A DNA stretch of 35,418 nt from Nitrospirota bacterium (GCA_021814065.1 JAKAIZ010000005.1:1-35418), one strand, 5' to 3'; shown: positions 1-9,443, numbered from the stretch's first letter. The notes: generated by a model not told the origin, from the sequence alone. Translations and numbers: made by a program.

Positions 1-823
1 ATGCCCGTCCCCATGACTCGTAATACATCTCATATCCCCTCAGGGCAAGTGCGATATCTCCCCGCTGCCCCTCCGGCCTCAGTCTCAGATCAACCCTGTA
101 GGCAAAACCGTTTTCCGTATTAAGCGAGAGAAAACGGGTAAGGGTCTCTCCGATCTTGCAGTAATATTCATGGTTGCTGAACCGACTTACGTTGATGCCA
201 TGACTGGTGGTAACACCGGACGTCTCCCCCACCTCCGTGCCGTAAACAAAGATAAGGTCGACGTCAGAGCTGAAATTAAGTTCCTCGCCGCCCAACTTGC
301 CGAGGGCGATGACCGAAAAGGCGTCATTGGCCGGACTGCCGTAGGTCTCGCTAACCGACGCCTGCACGACCGACAACGACTGATCGAGCAGCACATCGGC
401 AAGCCCGCTCAATTCGAGCATGACGTCCACCAGATCGATCTTCCCGAGTATGTCCCGGAAAGTAATGCGCAGGGTCTCCCGCATCTTGAATTCCCGGACA
501 ACCGCCATGCACCGATCAAGGCCGTAGCGGCGAGAAGCGGCCCCGCCTTCTTGATGCAGGGCCGCCCGGAGGCTTTCGGAGAGGGTCTCTCTTTCATGGG
601 GAGTTTCGGTGTCCTGAAGTGTCTCAAACAAGATGTCCGGATTCGAAATGCAGTAATTAGCCAGGAACTGACTGAAACTGAAGAGCAGGGATACGTCCCT
701 GATATTCGCCCGGAGTTCATCAACCCTCGAAGGGTTCTCGGCAAGAAAGGACCCGAGGTTTTTCAGCGCCCTTTCAGGGTCAGGCGTCTCGCCTGCCGCG
801 TCTTTAAATAGCTTTTCCGTCAT
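1..823 (-). CDS. glnE: Bifunctional glutamine synthetase adenylyltransferase/deadenylase, N-terminal part (truncated by window edge)
   Basis: GlnE adenylylates and deadenylylates glutamine synthetase in response to PII, setting its activity to nitrogen status in the cytoplasm. The frame is open for 274 codons from an ATG at 823 and runs off the left edge, so about 30% of the usual roughly 950 residues is present. The nucleotidyltransferase signature GKLGGEELNFSSDVDLIFVY is followed by RLRPEGQRGDIALALRGYEMYYESWGRA-like residues typical of the N-terminal adenylyl-removing half. It lies 54 bases after the dppC-like stop on the same strand and may be read through from that operon. The assignment rests on the motifs and is secure; only the C-terminal half is unseen. 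Confidence 0.93.
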   Translation of the reverse strand, partial: MTEKLFKDAAGETPDPERALKNLGSFLAENPSRVDELRANIRDVSLLFSFSQFLANYCISNPDILFETLQDTETPHERETLSESLRAALHQEGGAASRRYGLDRCMAVVREFKMRETLRITFRDILGKIDLVDVMLELSGLADVLLDQSLSVVQASVSETYGSPANDAFSVIALGKLGGEELNFSSDVDLIFVYGTEVGETSGVTTSHGINVSRFSNHEYYCKIGETLTRFLSLNTENGFAYRVDLRLRPEGQRGDIALALRGYEMYYESWGRA

Positions 824-877
824 CAATACCCATAATACACGATTCACCGTTTTTTGCCGACGGCTTGGGCGGGCAGC

Positions 878-1738
878 CTATTTTCTCTCTGTCTCCCAGA
901 GCCTCGGGTCTATCGAATCCCTGATGCCTTCGCCGAGAAGGTTGTAGCCGAGTACGGTGACCAGGATAGCGAGGCCGGGGAAGACCGATAGCCACCAGGC
1001 CAGCTCTATGTAATCCTTGCCGAGAGAGAGAATATTGCCCCAGCTGGGAGTCGGAGGCTGCACTCCTATCCCCAGGAAGCTCAGCGCAGACTCGACGAGG
1101 ACCGCACCGGCAACGCCGAGGACAGCTGAGACGAGGACCGGCGCCATGCTGTTGATCATGACATGCCTGAAGATGATCCGGACGTCGCTCGCCCCGATCG
1201 CTCTGGCCGCAAGGACAAACTCCCGCTCCTTCAGCGACAGGAATTCGGCCCGAACAAGCCTCGCGACACCCATCCATGCCGTAAGGCCGATCACGATCAT
1301 GATGTTCCATATGCTTGATCCTACAAAGGCGATCACGGCGAGGATAAGGAAGAAGGTGGGTATCGAGAGCATGATGTCGATGAACCTCATGATAACCCTG
1401 TCGGTCCATCCCCCGTAATATCCGGCCAGCGCGCCGAGAAGCATCCCTATGGCGGTCGCGATTCCGATCGCAACAAAACCGACAGCCAGCGAGATGCGGG
1501 CACCCCAGATCATCCTGCTCATCACGTCCCTGCCGAGGTCGTCGGTCCCCAGGGGATGATGAAGGCTGGGAGGCATAAGCACATTGTGTCTGTCGATCGC
1601 GTCGGGATTGTACGGGGACAGCAAAGGCGCAAACACGGCGACAAAAAAGAGAGCAAGCACGATGACCCCTCCCGCGACCGCAAGACCGTTTCGCTTGAAC
1701 CGTTTCCAGAAAAGGTTCCGCAGGTTCTGCCTTCCCAT
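878..1738 (-). CDS. dppC: Peptide/nickel-type ABC transporter permease, DppC/OppC family
   Basis: Inner-membrane permease of 286 residues, one half of the channel of a peptide-type ABC importer. The N-terminus NLFWKRFKRNGLAVAGG precedes the first membrane helix, then a periplasmic stretch with HPLGTDDLGRDVMSRMIWGARISL, which is diagnostic of the DppC/OppC family. The cytoplasmic EAA loop that docks the ATPase is EFVLAARAIGASDVRIIFRH. Five or six membrane helices are visible. The ATG follows the TAG stop of the upstream permease without a gap, so the two are translationally coupled. Substrate (oligopeptide, dipeptide, nickel or opine) cannot be told from sequence; the symbol marks the family only. 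Confidence 0.93.
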   Translation of the reverse strand: MGRQNLRNLFWKRFKRNGLAVAGGVIVLALFFVAVFAPLLSPYNPDAIDRHNVLMPPSLHHPLGTDDLGRDVMSRMIWGARISLAVGFVAIGIATAIGMLLGALAGYYGGWTDRVIMRFIDIMLSIPTFFLILAVIAFVGSSIWNIMIVIGLTAWMGVARLVRAEFLSLKEREFVLAARAIGASDVRIIFRHVMINSMAPVLVSAVLGVAGAVLVESALSFLGIGVQPPTPSWGNILSLGKDYIELAWWLSVFPGLAILVTVLGYNLLGEGIRDSIDPRLWETERK

Positions 1739-2737
1739 CTACTTTGCCCTTATCCTCGGGTCCGCAAGCATGTACCCCAGGTCCGCCAGAAGATTTCCGA
1801 AGAGCGTCAAAAACGCCCCGATCGTCAGGATTCCCATGACCGTAGGGTAGTCCCTCGTCATCACGCTCATATAAAAGAGCTGGCCCATTCCCGGGATCCC
1901 GAAGATATTTTCGAAGATTACGCTCCCTCCCACCAGACCGCCTACGCTCAACCCCGCGAGGGTAATAATCGGCAGCAGCGCATTCCTGAATGCATGCCGG
2001 TATATGACCAACCGCTCAGGAAGGCCCTTTGCCCTTGCCACCGTGACAAAGTCCTGTCTGACGACTTCGAGCATGCTAGACCGCATGAACCTCGAATCAG
2101 CAGCAAGCCCGGTAAATGCCGAGACGAAGATCGGAAGGAGAAGATGCTTCGCCAGGTCCCAGACCTTGCCCCAAAAAGGGAGGGAGGCATAGCCCATCGA
2201 CTTGAGCTGGGAAATGGGGAGCCAGTGGAGTTCGACCCCGAAGAGGATCATCAGAAGGAGCGCCAGCCAGAACGTCGGCATCGCAAAACCGATAAATACG
2301 GTCGTCGTGGCGATCTTGTCCCAGAGTGAATTCTGGTGCGTCGCCGAGAAGATGCCGAGCGGCAAGGCGACGAGCAGAATGACGCCCATCGACAGGAGAT
2401 TGATCATGAACGTGACGAAAAGCCTCCGTTCGATCAGGGGCTTCCTGCTGTCCCAGATCTTCTCGATTACCGGCCGGTGGTCCGACGAAAAAGACTCGCC
2501 GAAATCAAACCGGGCGATCTTCTTCAGCCAGAGACCGTACTGCACTATAACGGGCTTGTCGAGATGGTAGAGCTTCTCGAGCCTCTCCCTCGCCTCCGGC
2601 GTAATCTTCGGGTTGAGTTCAGTGAATATGTCGGTCGGCTTACCCGGCGCGAGGTGGATGATAAAGAAGGAGATAAGAGTAATGCCGAACAAGGTCGGGA
2701 TGATCTCGAGAAGCCTTTTAAAGAGATACGCGAGCAT
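1739..2737 (-). CDS. dppB: Peptide/nickel-type ABC transporter permease, DppB/OppB family
   Basis: Inner-membrane permease of 332 residues, partner of the DppC-like protein. It starts with [21 protein letters not shown], the standard DppB N-terminus with helix 1. The EAA loop is near [24 protein letters not shown], and the C-terminal [23 protein letters not shown] segment is typical. I chose the ATG at 2737 because it overlaps the lipoprotein stop as TGATG and has GGAG five bases upstream. An upstream in-frame start would add 15 residues ([15 protein letters not shown]) that fit no family member and lie inside the preceding gene. Confidence 0.93.
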   Translation of the reverse strand: MLAYLFKRLLEIIPTLFGITLISFFIIHLAPGKPTDIFTELNPKITPEARERLEKLYHLDKPVIVQYGLWLKKIARFDFGESFSSDHRPVIEKIWDSRKPLIERRLFVTFMINLLSMGVILLVALPLGIFSATHQNSLWDKIATTTVFIGFAMPTFWLALLLMILFGVELHWLPISQLKSMGYASLPFWGKVWDLAKHLLLPIFVSAFTGLAADSRFMRSSMLEVVRQDFVTVARAKGLPERLVIYRHAFRNALLPIITLAGLSVGGLVGGSVIFENIFGIPGMGQLFYMSVMTRDYPTVMGILTIGAFLTLFGNLLADLGYMLADPRIRAK

Positions 2738-4380
2738 CAGGGCTCCAGGTGGTGCCGCTGGAGTTGCCTCGGCACATACCATTTGGGAAGGTTATAGGTG
2801 ATGCCTATCGGCGAAGGTTTTATTCCCTTGAACCGGGCATGCACGATCGGTGTTGCGTCGGGCACATAGAGAAAGATATAGGGCAGGTCCTCGGCGAGTA
2901 TCTCCTGGATCCTGAAATAGGCCTTTTTCCTCTCTTCGATATTATACGTCCGGCGCCCTTTTTCGAGAAGCGCGTCGACCTCGGGATTGCTGTAACTGAC
3001 GAAGTTGAACTCCTTTTCCTTCGTCTTCTTAGAGTCCCAGATGTCGAACTGGTCGGGGTCGGGGCTTATCTGCCAGCCGAGGATGACCGCCTCGAAACGC
3101 CTCTTGTCGATAAACTCGTTTACGAAGGTGGACCATTCGAGTACCTTGATATCCACCTTGATCCCTATCTTGGCCAGCTTCCATTGGATGATCGTCGCGG
3201 TATTCATCCTGAGCGTGTTCCCCATGTTCGTCAGGATCGTGAACCGGAAGGGCCTGCCGTCTTTGTCGAGGATACCGTCGCCGTCTGTGTCTTCCCATCC
3301 CGCCTCTTTCAGCAGCTGCCTCGCCTTTTCAGGATTATACGGATACTTTTTCACATCAGGGTTATAAGGCCAGGTATTCGGCACGTACGGGCCTGTCGCA
3401 GGGCTGCCGAGCCCGAAGAGGACGACGTCGATTATTTCACTTTTGTCGATTGCATAGGCGATCGCCTGGCGCACGCGCCTGTCCTTGAAGAATGGGTGCT
3501 TTAGGTTGAAACCCATGTAGGTATAGACGAACTGGGGATAACGGAATTTCTGGAAGTTGTTCCTGAAATATTCGCTTCCGGTCTGTTTGGTGTACTGGAT
3601 GGGGGTCAGGTCCATCATGTCCACTCCCCCGGTCTGGAGTTCGAGGAACATGGTCGCGCGGTCGGGAATCACCCGGTAGACGAAGCGGTCTATATACGGC
3701 CTGCCCTCGAAGTAGTCGTGGTTTGAATCGAGTATCAGTTCCTGACCCGGGACCCAGTTGGTAAGCTTGTACGGTCCCATCCCGACGGGATCCCTGCCGA
3801 ATTCGCTCTTCGTGAGGTCTTTGCCTTCAAGGAGATGCTTCGGGAGCACCACAAGGTTTCCCCATGAGGCAAGCGCGGGGGCGAAGGGTTTTCCGTACGT
3901 GACCCTGAACGTGTACTTGTCGAGAACCTCGGCCTTCTTCACCTGGAGGAAGTCCTCGCTGTAAGCGGTTGGCGTCTTCTTGTTGATGATCGTATTGAAC
4001 CCGAATATCACGTCGTCAGCAGTAAACTCGACCCCGTCAGTCCACCGCACCCCTTTCTTCAGATGGAAGGTGATGACCAGCCCGTCCTTCGAGATGTCCC
4101 ATGATTCTGCGAGATCTCCGATAATGCCAAGGTCTGTGTCGTACTTTACAAGCCCGTTGAAGATGAGGCCTGCGACGTCCTGTGAAGCCGCATCACCGGA
4201 GAGCATCGGGATGAGGATAGTCGGCTCCCCTATCGAGCCGTCGATCAGCGCGTCTCCGTAAGCAGGGGGCCCGCTTATCTTGGTCAGCGGTTCCTGCCCG
4301 ACTGCCTCGTTTCCGCCTTTACAACCGGGGACGAAAACCACAAGCACGAAAAGCGCAAATAGGGAGAAAGCTTTTTTCAT
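2737..4380 (-). CDS. Peptide/nickel-type ABC transporter substrate-binding lipoprotein (SBP family 5)
   Basis: 547-residue periplasmic binding protein that delivers ligand to the DppB/DppC-like permeases. The N-terminus is a lipoprotein signal: MKK, a hydrophobic core, then lipobox VPGC, so Cys20 should be lipidated. The SBP_bac_5 signature region is visible ([23 protein letters not shown], then [22 protein letters not shown]). Near residue 370 is [12 protein letters not shown], the EF-hand-like loop common in this family. It is first in the transporter operon, with the dppB-like start overlapping its stop by one base. Ligand unknown. No convincing promoter was found in the 278 bases upstream. 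Confidence 0.93.
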   Translation of the reverse strand: MKKAFSLFALFVLVVFVPGCKGGNEAVGQEPLTKISGPPAYGDALIDGSIGEPTILIPMLSGDAASQDVAGLIFNGLVKYDTDLGIIGDLAESWDISKDGLVITFHLKKGVRWTDGVEFTADDVIFGFNTIINKKTPTAYSEDFLQVKKAEVLDKYTFRVTYGKPFAPALASWGNLVVLPKHLLEGKDLTKSEFGRDPVGMGPYKLTNWVPGQELILDSNHDYFEGRPYIDRFVYRVIPDRATMFLELQTGGVDMMDLTPIQYTKQTGSEYFRNNFQKFRYPQFVYTYMGFNLKHPFFKDRRVRQAIAYAIDKSEIIDVVLFGLGSPATGPYVPNTWPYNPDVKKYPYNPEKARQLLKEAGWEDTDGDGILDKDGRPFRFTILTNMGNTLRMNTATIIQWKLAKIGIKVDIKVLEWSTFVNEFIDKRRFEAVILGWQISPDPDQFDIWDSKKTKEKEFNFVSYSNPEVDALLEKGRRTYNIEERKKAYFRIQEILAEDLPYIFLYVPDATPIVHARFKGIKPSPIGITYNLPKWYVPRQLQRHHLEP

Positions 4381-4489
4381 CTTTTGTTAAGATACCCTCA
4401 AACATCCTTTTTTTTCAATCAGAAGCCCACTCCAGACCGCCGTCACTATTAAGATGCGCCAAATAGAACGGACTATCAACTCCGAGTTC

Positions 4490-4569
4490 TGTCATTGCGG
4501 CTTGTCCGCAATCTTTCTTCCTACGGAAAGAGGGTCCAGCAGAAGGATTCCCGGCAAACGGGAATGACA
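4490..4569. repeat. REP-like nested palindrome in the uvrA/transporter gap
   Basis: Two hairpins lie inside an outer inverted repeat. Inner hairpin 1 is ATTGCGG-cttgt-CCGCAAT (about 4493-4512). Inner hairpin 2 is ATTCCCG-gcaaa-CGGGAAT (about 4548-4566). The outer arms GTCATT and AATGAC enclose both, and TTTCTTC and GAAGGATT form a further partly complementary pair, giving a cloverleaf-like fold. This architecture matches dispersed REP/BIME-type elements. Only one copy lies in the window, so mobility or dispersal is inferred from form. Confidence 0.6.
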
Positions 4570-4631
4570 CTGAAAAAACAATATTCATCCAATTGTGCAC
4601 ATAATGAGTATGTACACGGATACGTCCGGAA

Positions 4632-4658
4632 GAGAGCAGCTTTTCTGATCAGCTGCTG
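4632..4658 (-). terminator. Possible hairpin terminator after uvrA
   Basis: Immediately after the uvrA TAG the minus strand can fold AGCAGCT-GATCAGAAA-AGCTGCT, a 7-bp stem with a 9-nt loop. The stem is followed by CTCTTCC rather than a U-run, so an intrinsic terminator is only weakly supported. It may be a 3'-end stabilising hairpin. Confidence 0.3.
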
Positions 4659-7514
4659 CTACCTATAACTCCTGAGATATTTCCCGGTATACGACTTTTT
4701 CGACTTAACGATCTGGGCAGGGGTCCCCTCGAAGATAATCCTCCCCCCCTTGTCCCCGCCTTCCGGCCCGAGATCGATGATCGTGTCAGCGGCCCTTATC
4801 ACATCGAGGTTATGCTCTATCACGAGGACAGTATTGCCGTTATCGACCAGCCTGTCGAGCACGTCGAGAAGTGCCTGGACATCTGCGAAATGAAGCCCTA
4901 CCGTCGGCTCATCGAGGATATAAAGGAGCCCGCGCATCTTCGCCGATCCCATTTCGGCGCATATCTTGAGCCTCTGGGCCTCGCCGCCCGACAACGTGGT
5001 CGCAGGTTGCCCCAGCCTCAGATATCCGAGCCCGGTATCGACCATAAGCCCTAACTGTGCCCTGATCTTCGGGCGGTCGAAAAAGAAGTCATAGGCCTCC
5101 TCAACGGTCATATTCAGGACATCGCTTATATTTTTGTCCCGGTATCGTATCCGCAAGGCCTCCAGCCCGTACCGTTGGCCGTCGCACCTTTCGCACCGCA
5201 CATACAGGTCCTCGAAAAAATACATCTCCATCAGTTCGTACCCTTCGCCCTTGCAGGTCTCGCATCTGCCCCCCGGCACGTTGAAAGAGAAGAAACCCGG
5301 GCCGTAACCATAGGCCCTCGCCTCCCGCTGCTCGGAAAAAAGCTTCCTGATCTGATCGAATATCTTGAGATACGTGACCGGGTTGGATCGGGGGCTCCTT
5401 CCTATAGGCGACTGGTCGATCAGCTTCACTCCCTTCAGGTATGTATCGCCTTCGAGCCTGTCGAAAGGAAGGGGGGGCTCGTTTTCGGTTTTGAATCTCT
5501 TCGACAAAGCCCGATAAAGCGTCCCGACCACCAGGCTGCTCTTGCCCGATCCGGAAACGCCGGACACCACGGTAAGGGTCTGCAGCGGCACGTTGAGATC
5601 CACACCCTTCAGATTATTTCCCCTCGCGCCGGACAGAGACAAGGTCATTCCGGAGTCCCTGGGCGTCTGTCTCGTCACTCCGACCTTTTCTGCACCTCTC
5701 ATGTATCGCGCCGTAAGCGTGTCCGCCTTGAGAAATGCTTCTGCTGGACCTGAAAAAACAATCTCGCCTCCCCTATGCCCGCCTCCAGGGCCGAGTTCCA
5801 CAATCCATTCAGCCGCCTCGATCACCCACCTGTCGTGTTCGACCACGATCACTGTATTGCCGAGGTCCGCCAACTGCTTCATTATCCGGGCGATCCTCTC
5901 GGTGTCCCTCGCGTGAAGTCCGACGGTTGGTTCGTCGAGCACATAGAGCGTCCCTGTCAATAAGGACGCCAACTGGTTCGATAGGTTGATCCTCTGATAT
6001 TCACCTCCTGAAAGCGTCTTGCCGTACCGGTCAAGCGTGAGATAGTTGAGCCCGACCTTCTCGAGGAACTGAAGCTTCATGGATATCTGCCTCAGCAGTT
6101 CCTTCGCGATATCTCTCTTGAAAGGCGAAAGTTCTATCCCGGAAAAAAATTTTGCATTCTCCGATACCGACATCCGGCAGAGTTCGGCAATGTCGAGGCC
6201 GCCGATCTTGTAAGCAAGCGCCTCCCTGGTCAGTCTTTTCCCTCCGCATTCGGGACAGGTGAAGCCCCTCCGGTACCTGCTCAGGAAGACCCTTACATGA
6301 AGTTTGTATCTTCTGCCCTCCATGTCCTCGAAAAAATCGTCGATGCCGTAGAAACCTTCCCCCCCTTTGAATAAAAGCTTCTTCTCATCGGGAGTGAACT
6401 CCTCGTAAGGCTTGTGTATGTCGAGCCCGGCCTTTCTGCCCTTATCAAGGAGCTGTCTCCTCCACCACCGGTAGGCCGGCTTGTTCCAGGGATCTACTGC
6501 GCCCTTTGCGAGTGCAAGCGACTTGTCCGGTATGATCAGGTCCTCGTCATACAGCAGCGTGTTGCCGAAACCTTTACAGACGGGGCACGCGCCGACAGGA
6601 TGGTTGAAGGAAAAGAGAAGGGCCGTCGGAAGCGGTAGCTCAATTCCACACTCTTCACATTCGTTTCCGGAAGAGAAAGAAAGAACTGAATGAGGGGTGA
6701 GCGGTGAAACGTGAGGCGGTTGTTCTTCTTTGCTCCTGACTCCTGACTCCTGCCCCCTGACAATTATCACTTTTATTCCGCCCCGTCCCTCTTTCCAGGC
6801 CATCTCGACCGAGTCCCCCAGCCTCTGCGGATCTCTTATCACCAGTCTGTCGAGGACTATTTCCAGTGAAGGGTGAGACGTAAGGCGTGAGGCGTGAGGT
6901 GCAAGGGGTTGTTCTTTTCTCCTTACCCCTGACTCCTTACCCCTGACCTTTTCTTCATTGCTCCTCACATCTTCGATTTCTTGTATCTCGCCATCGACCC
7001 AGACCCTGTGAAACCCCCGCCTCTTGAGTTCCTCGGCTGATTCATTTGCAGTGAAAATGATCACCGCCTTCTGCCCCGAGTACTTCTCAAGAAGCTCCGC
7101 GACTACCTGTGCGGGGTCCCATTGTCTGATCTCCTTTCCGCAGTTCGGGCAATGAGGGGTCGATATCTTCGAATAGAGCAGCCGGAAAAGTTCATAAAGC
7201 TCCGTCAGAGTCCCGACAGTCGAGCGTGAACCGCGGACCGGGTTTTTTTGTTCGAGGGCAATCGCCGGCCTGATGTTGCGGATCGCATCCACATCGGGCC
7301 TGTCGAGTTTTTCGAGGAAGAGCCGGGCATAGGTGGAAAGGGACTCGATAAACCGCCACTGTCCCTCAGCAAAGATCGTGTCGAAGGCAAGTGACGACTT
7401 GCCGGAACCGGACACGCCGGTAATCGCGATCACCTTGTTGTGGGGAAGACTGAGGGTAATATTTTTGAGGTTGTTCTGCCTCGCGCCTTCAATAATAAGA
7501 TCCTTTTGGGACAT
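4659..7514 (-). CDS. uvrA: Excinuclease ABC subunit A, UvrA, with two repeat-derived in-frame insertions
   Basis: UvrA is the damage-recognition ATPase of nucleotide excision repair and loads UvrB on DNA. At 951 residues it has near-normal length. It has two ABC modules: Walker A GVSGSGKSS at residues 33-41 and again near 652; signatures LSGGEYQR and LSGGEAQR; and two LDEPTVGLH Walker B segments. Zinc-binding Cys pairs include CPNC, CEEC/CPVC, CPEC and CETC/CERC. Two odd stretches, about residues 183-217 and 251-276, are low-complexity peptides (GKESGVRRKEQPLAPHASR and GQESGVRSKEEQPPHVSP) encoded by heptamer-repeat elements. They flank the EIVLDRLVIRD segment of the UvrB-binding region and leave the frame open. 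No Shine-Dalgarno precedes the ATG; an extended -10 lies six bases upstream. Confidence 0.97.
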   Translation of the reverse strand: MSQKDLIIEGARQNNLKNITLSLPHNKVIAITGVSGSGKSSLAFDTIFAEGQWRFIESLSTYARLFLEKLDRPDVDAIRNIRPAIALEQKNPVRGSRSTVGTLTELYELFRLLYSKISTPHCPNCGKEIRQWDPAQVVAELLEKYSGQKAVIIFTANESAEELKRRGFHRVWVDGEIQEIEDVRSNEEKVRGKESGVRRKEQPLAPHASRLTSHPSLEIVLDRLVIRDPQRLGDSVEMAWKEGRGGIKVIIVRGQESGVRSKEEQPPHVSPLTPHSVLSFSSGNECEECGIELPLPTALLFSFNHPVGACPVCKGFGNTLLYDEDLIIPDKSLALAKGAVDPWNKPAYRWWRRQLLDKGRKAGLDIHKPYEEFTPDEKKLLFKGGEGFYGIDDFFEDMEGRRYKLHVRVFLSRYRRGFTCPECGGKRLTREALAYKIGGLDIAELCRMSVSENAKFFSGIELSPFKRDIAKELLRQISMKLQFLEKVGLNYLTLDRYGKTLSGGEYQRINLSNQLASLLTGTLYVLDEPTVGLHARDTERIARIMKQLADLGNTVIVVEHDRWVIEAAEWIVELGPGGGHRGGEIVFSGPAEAFLKADTLTARYMRGAEKVGVTRQTPRDSGMTLSLSGARGNNLKGVDLNVPLQTLTVVSGVSGSGKSSLVVGTLYRALSKRFKTENEPPLPFDRLEGDTYLKGVKLIDQSPIGRSPRSNPVTYLKIFDQIRKLFSEQREARAYGYGPGFFSFNVPGGRCETCKGEGYELMEMYFFEDLYVRCERCDGQRYGLEALRIRYRDKNISDVLNMTVEEAYDFFFDRPKIRAQLGLMVDTGLGYLRLGQPATTLSGGEAQRLKICAEMGSAKMRGLLYILDEPTVGLHFADVQALLDVLDRLVDNGNTVLVIEHNLDVIRAADTIIDLGPEGGDKGGRIIFEGTPAQIVKSKKSYTGKYLRSYR
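6689..6762 (-). repeat. Heptamer-repeat inverted element, copy 1, inside uvrA
   Basis: In the coding sense it begins with GTCAGG/GAGTCAG heptamers (three in a row), then a short linker AGCAAAGAAGAACAACC, then pyrimidine-rich CCTCACG-like heptamers. The right arm is a degenerate reverse complement of the left (GTNAGG against CCTNAC). It is read through in frame as about 25 residues of UvrA. Boundaries are approximate because no empty site is visible here. Confidence 0.8.
6866..6967 (-). repeat. Heptamer-repeat inverted element, copy 2, inside uvrA
   Basis: In the coding sense it begins GTGAGGAG. It continues with GTAAGGA-GTCAGGG-GTAAGGA heptamers, has a linker ending AGAACAACCCC (shared with copy 1), and closes with CCTCACG-CCTCACG-CCTTACG heptamers and a final TTCAC. 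It is in frame and has the same orientation relative to the gene as copy 1. It is the longest of the four copies. Confidence 0.8.
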
Positions 7515-7520
7515 CTTATT

Positions 7521-7529
7521 ATTTTAGCA
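7521..7529 (-). promoter_or_regulatory. Extended -10 promoter of uvrA, likely leaderless
   Basis: The minus strand reads TGC-TAAAAT-AATAAG-ATG. TAAAAT with an upstream TGn is an extended -10. It ends six bases before the uvrA ATG, which places the start of transcription at or beside the start codon. No Shine-Dalgarno lies between. The -35 is weak (TTGTGA at a short 14-base spacing). Confidence 0.5.
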
Positions 7530-7571
7530 CAGCGGTATTGTCACAAATGAAGCAACAGGCGGACCACGCGA

Positions 7572-9443
7572 CTAGATCCCTTTCCCTCCCATGATTTCGG
7601 ACTCTATTTTGGTTATCTTCTCCCGGGTCTGCGGGTCACCATCTCTTTTTAATGCGTATTGATATGCCTTGAGGGCATCTTCCTTTCTATTCATCGAATA
7701 GAAAATTTTACCAAGGGATATTAGAAATCGAGGATTCACCTTGTAACGCATTGCAAGTGTCGACGCAGAAGCGATCATCGTGTTGTAGACGGTATCGGTC
7801 GATAATCCATACTTGTCGATAAGCGCCAGGTTCTGAGGAACATTTCTCACGAATATCACGCTCAGCCGGTCGCAATAAACAGGGATCCATTTATCACCTT
7901 CCAGAAGCTTCAGCGTCAGCGGAAACAAGTCGCCATAAATACCCAAGGGGGCCATCACAATAAAATTGATTTTATAATGATTCAGCAGAATCTCCCAGAG
8001 AGGTTTATGAACTGACACGTGATTATTTTTCTCCGCGCCCTCGCCGTCCACGGCCGCCATCATAACCTCGTAGTCTTTCATAGCCTTGATATTCAGCGAT
8101 CTCGTGTCGACGAAGTTCTGTTTCCAGGGATAAAGTCTCCAGATCAGATAGCCTCCGTAACTACAGTCATTGAGCATGTTCCCTTCTATCCTGTTCGTCT
8201 CGATGAAGTCCGCAGCACCCTTGGGCACCGTTGTTCGCGTAGCGACCCCAAAACCAACGGTTGCATCCTTCATCATCCCCAGAACAAGAAGCAAAATTAG
8301 CATGGGCAAGACAAGCCCAATTCCCGATGCCCCTTTTTTCGCAAATAAGTGAGCCCGGCGCGTCTTAATCAAACCTTGAGCCACGATGTCGAATTCTTTT
8401 GCCATCAGCATCGTAAAGACGATTGCGTAAAAAAGTAAAAGGCGGAGAGATCGCGCGCCCATAATCGCCATCCCGGAGAGGAGCATCACGTGATTCAGAT
8501 CAAGTTTCCTGTTCCGCGCAGCAAGGATTATCGGAAAGGCAACCAATAGCACCGCATAATCGTAGACCCTAAAGTTACTGTAGTCCCAGATTTTATTCAT
8601 AAGAAAATACGAGGGGGACTGCCATTCCTGAGTATTTTCGAACAATATCTTATAATTGGGGAAAAAAGAGACGATAAATGCGCCCCATCCTGAAGGATTG
8701 ATTGAGGAAACAAGGACCGCGGCACCGGTCGTAATAAAAAAAATCTTTCCTTCCTTCTTCGTAAGGCTGCTTCTGTCCCGCAACATCTTTATCCCCTCTC
8801 CAGTCATGTATACGATCAGAGTAATATCTCCGATGATAAACCCGCCGTGCATGTTGGCCCAAACAAGCATGACCGGCACTATCCATAGAATTTTCTTCCC
8901 ACTGCCGTCCTTAAAGTCTTCAAGCAAAGACACGAGAAGCGACATGAAGAAGAAAGAAAAAAGGACAGGCCGTTCACCGCTGGCTATAGAGAGAACAACA
9001 AACAGGAGAAAAAGAAAGATAACAGATACAGGGAAGCTCGCGCCTGATCTGACCATCCGCCGGTAAACGATGGCCAAGGTGAGAACAAGAAGAAGAGACC
9101 GCAGAACGATCATCCCCTCCGGGCCGGCATGATCAAAGACCTCGTAAAAAATAGGCTGCGAAAGCACGTATTGCCCCAGCACAAAATGTTCCCAACGAGG
9201 CAAGAGGTTCTTGTTCTCCGGGAGACCTGAAGTAAAGGAAAAAGGGTCCTTATCCGGCGGATGACCGTGAGAGACGATATATTTTCCTGTTGCTGCATGG
9301 AACCAGAAGTCATAGTCCCACAAGTTTATCTTCAGGAAATAGATCAGAAACGAAGAAAAAAGAAGAACAACGATCGCAAGCTTTATTGCTTTATACAGCC
9401 TGGCTCCTTCGGGCAATGGCCCTTCTTGTTTCACAGAAACCAT
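7572..9443 (-). CDS. GT-C-like multi-spanning membrane protein with C-terminal TPR, pilin-linked
   Basis: 623-residue polytopic inner-membrane protein with about ten hydrophobic helices between residues 20 and 410. It ends in a soluble domain with a TPR-like repeat (about 575-615, NPRFLISLGKIFYSMNRKED). The first external loop carries WDYDFWFHAATG, with acidic DYD at 43-45 in the position where GT-C glycosyltransferases hold their catalytic acids. This suggests a polyprenyl-phosphate-sugar-dependent transferase acting on the periplasmic face. It starts 30 bases after a pilin stop and shares a transcript with a DPM1-like GT2. The fold is inferred from topology and one loop motif; it could instead be a polymerase-like protein. 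Confidence 0.7.
   Translation of the reverse strand: MVSVKQEGPLPEGARLYKAIKLAIVVLLFSSFLIYFLKINLWDYDFWFHAATGKYIVSHGHPPDKDPFSFTSGLPENKNLLPRWEHFVLGQYVLSQPIFYEVFDHAGPEGMIVLRSLLLVLTLAIVYRRMVRSGASFPVSVIFLFLLFVVLSIASGERPVLFSFFFMSLLVSLLEDFKDGSGKKILWIVPVMLVWANMHGGFIIGDITLIVYMTGEGIKMLRDRSSLTKKEGKIFFITTGAAVLVSSINPSGWGAFIVSFFPNYKILFENTQEWQSPSYFLMNKIWDYSNFRVYDYAVLLVAFPIILAARNRKLDLNHVMLLSGMAIMGARSLRLLLFYAIVFTMLMAKEFDIVAQGLIKTRRAHLFAKKGASGIGLVLPMLILLLVLGMMKDATVGFGVATRTTVPKGAADFIETNRIEGNMLNDCSYGGYLIWRLYPWKQNFVDTRSLNIKAMKDYEVMMAAVDGEGAEKNNHVSVHKPLWEILLNHYKINFIVMAPLGIYGDLFPLTLKLLEGDKWIPVYCDRLSVIFVRNVPQNLALIDKYGLSTDTVYNTMIASASTLAMRYKVNPRFLISLGKIFYSMNRKEDALKAYQYALKRDGDPQTREKITKIESEIMGGKGI

Noticed and set aside
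1556-2329. 257-codon open frame on the plus strand opposite the permease genes
   Set aside because: The product is highly charged and low-complexity with no motif; the opposite strand carries clear DppB/DppC motifs and coupled starts.
4415-4600. 61-codon frame in the uvrA/transporter gap
   Set aside because: It is made of the palindromic repeat, with no ribosome-binding site or motif.
6689-6967. Intein, intron or frameshift in uvrA
   Set aside because: The inserts are 25-35 residues, lack splicing motifs, leave the frame open and are made of heptamers also seen in another gene.
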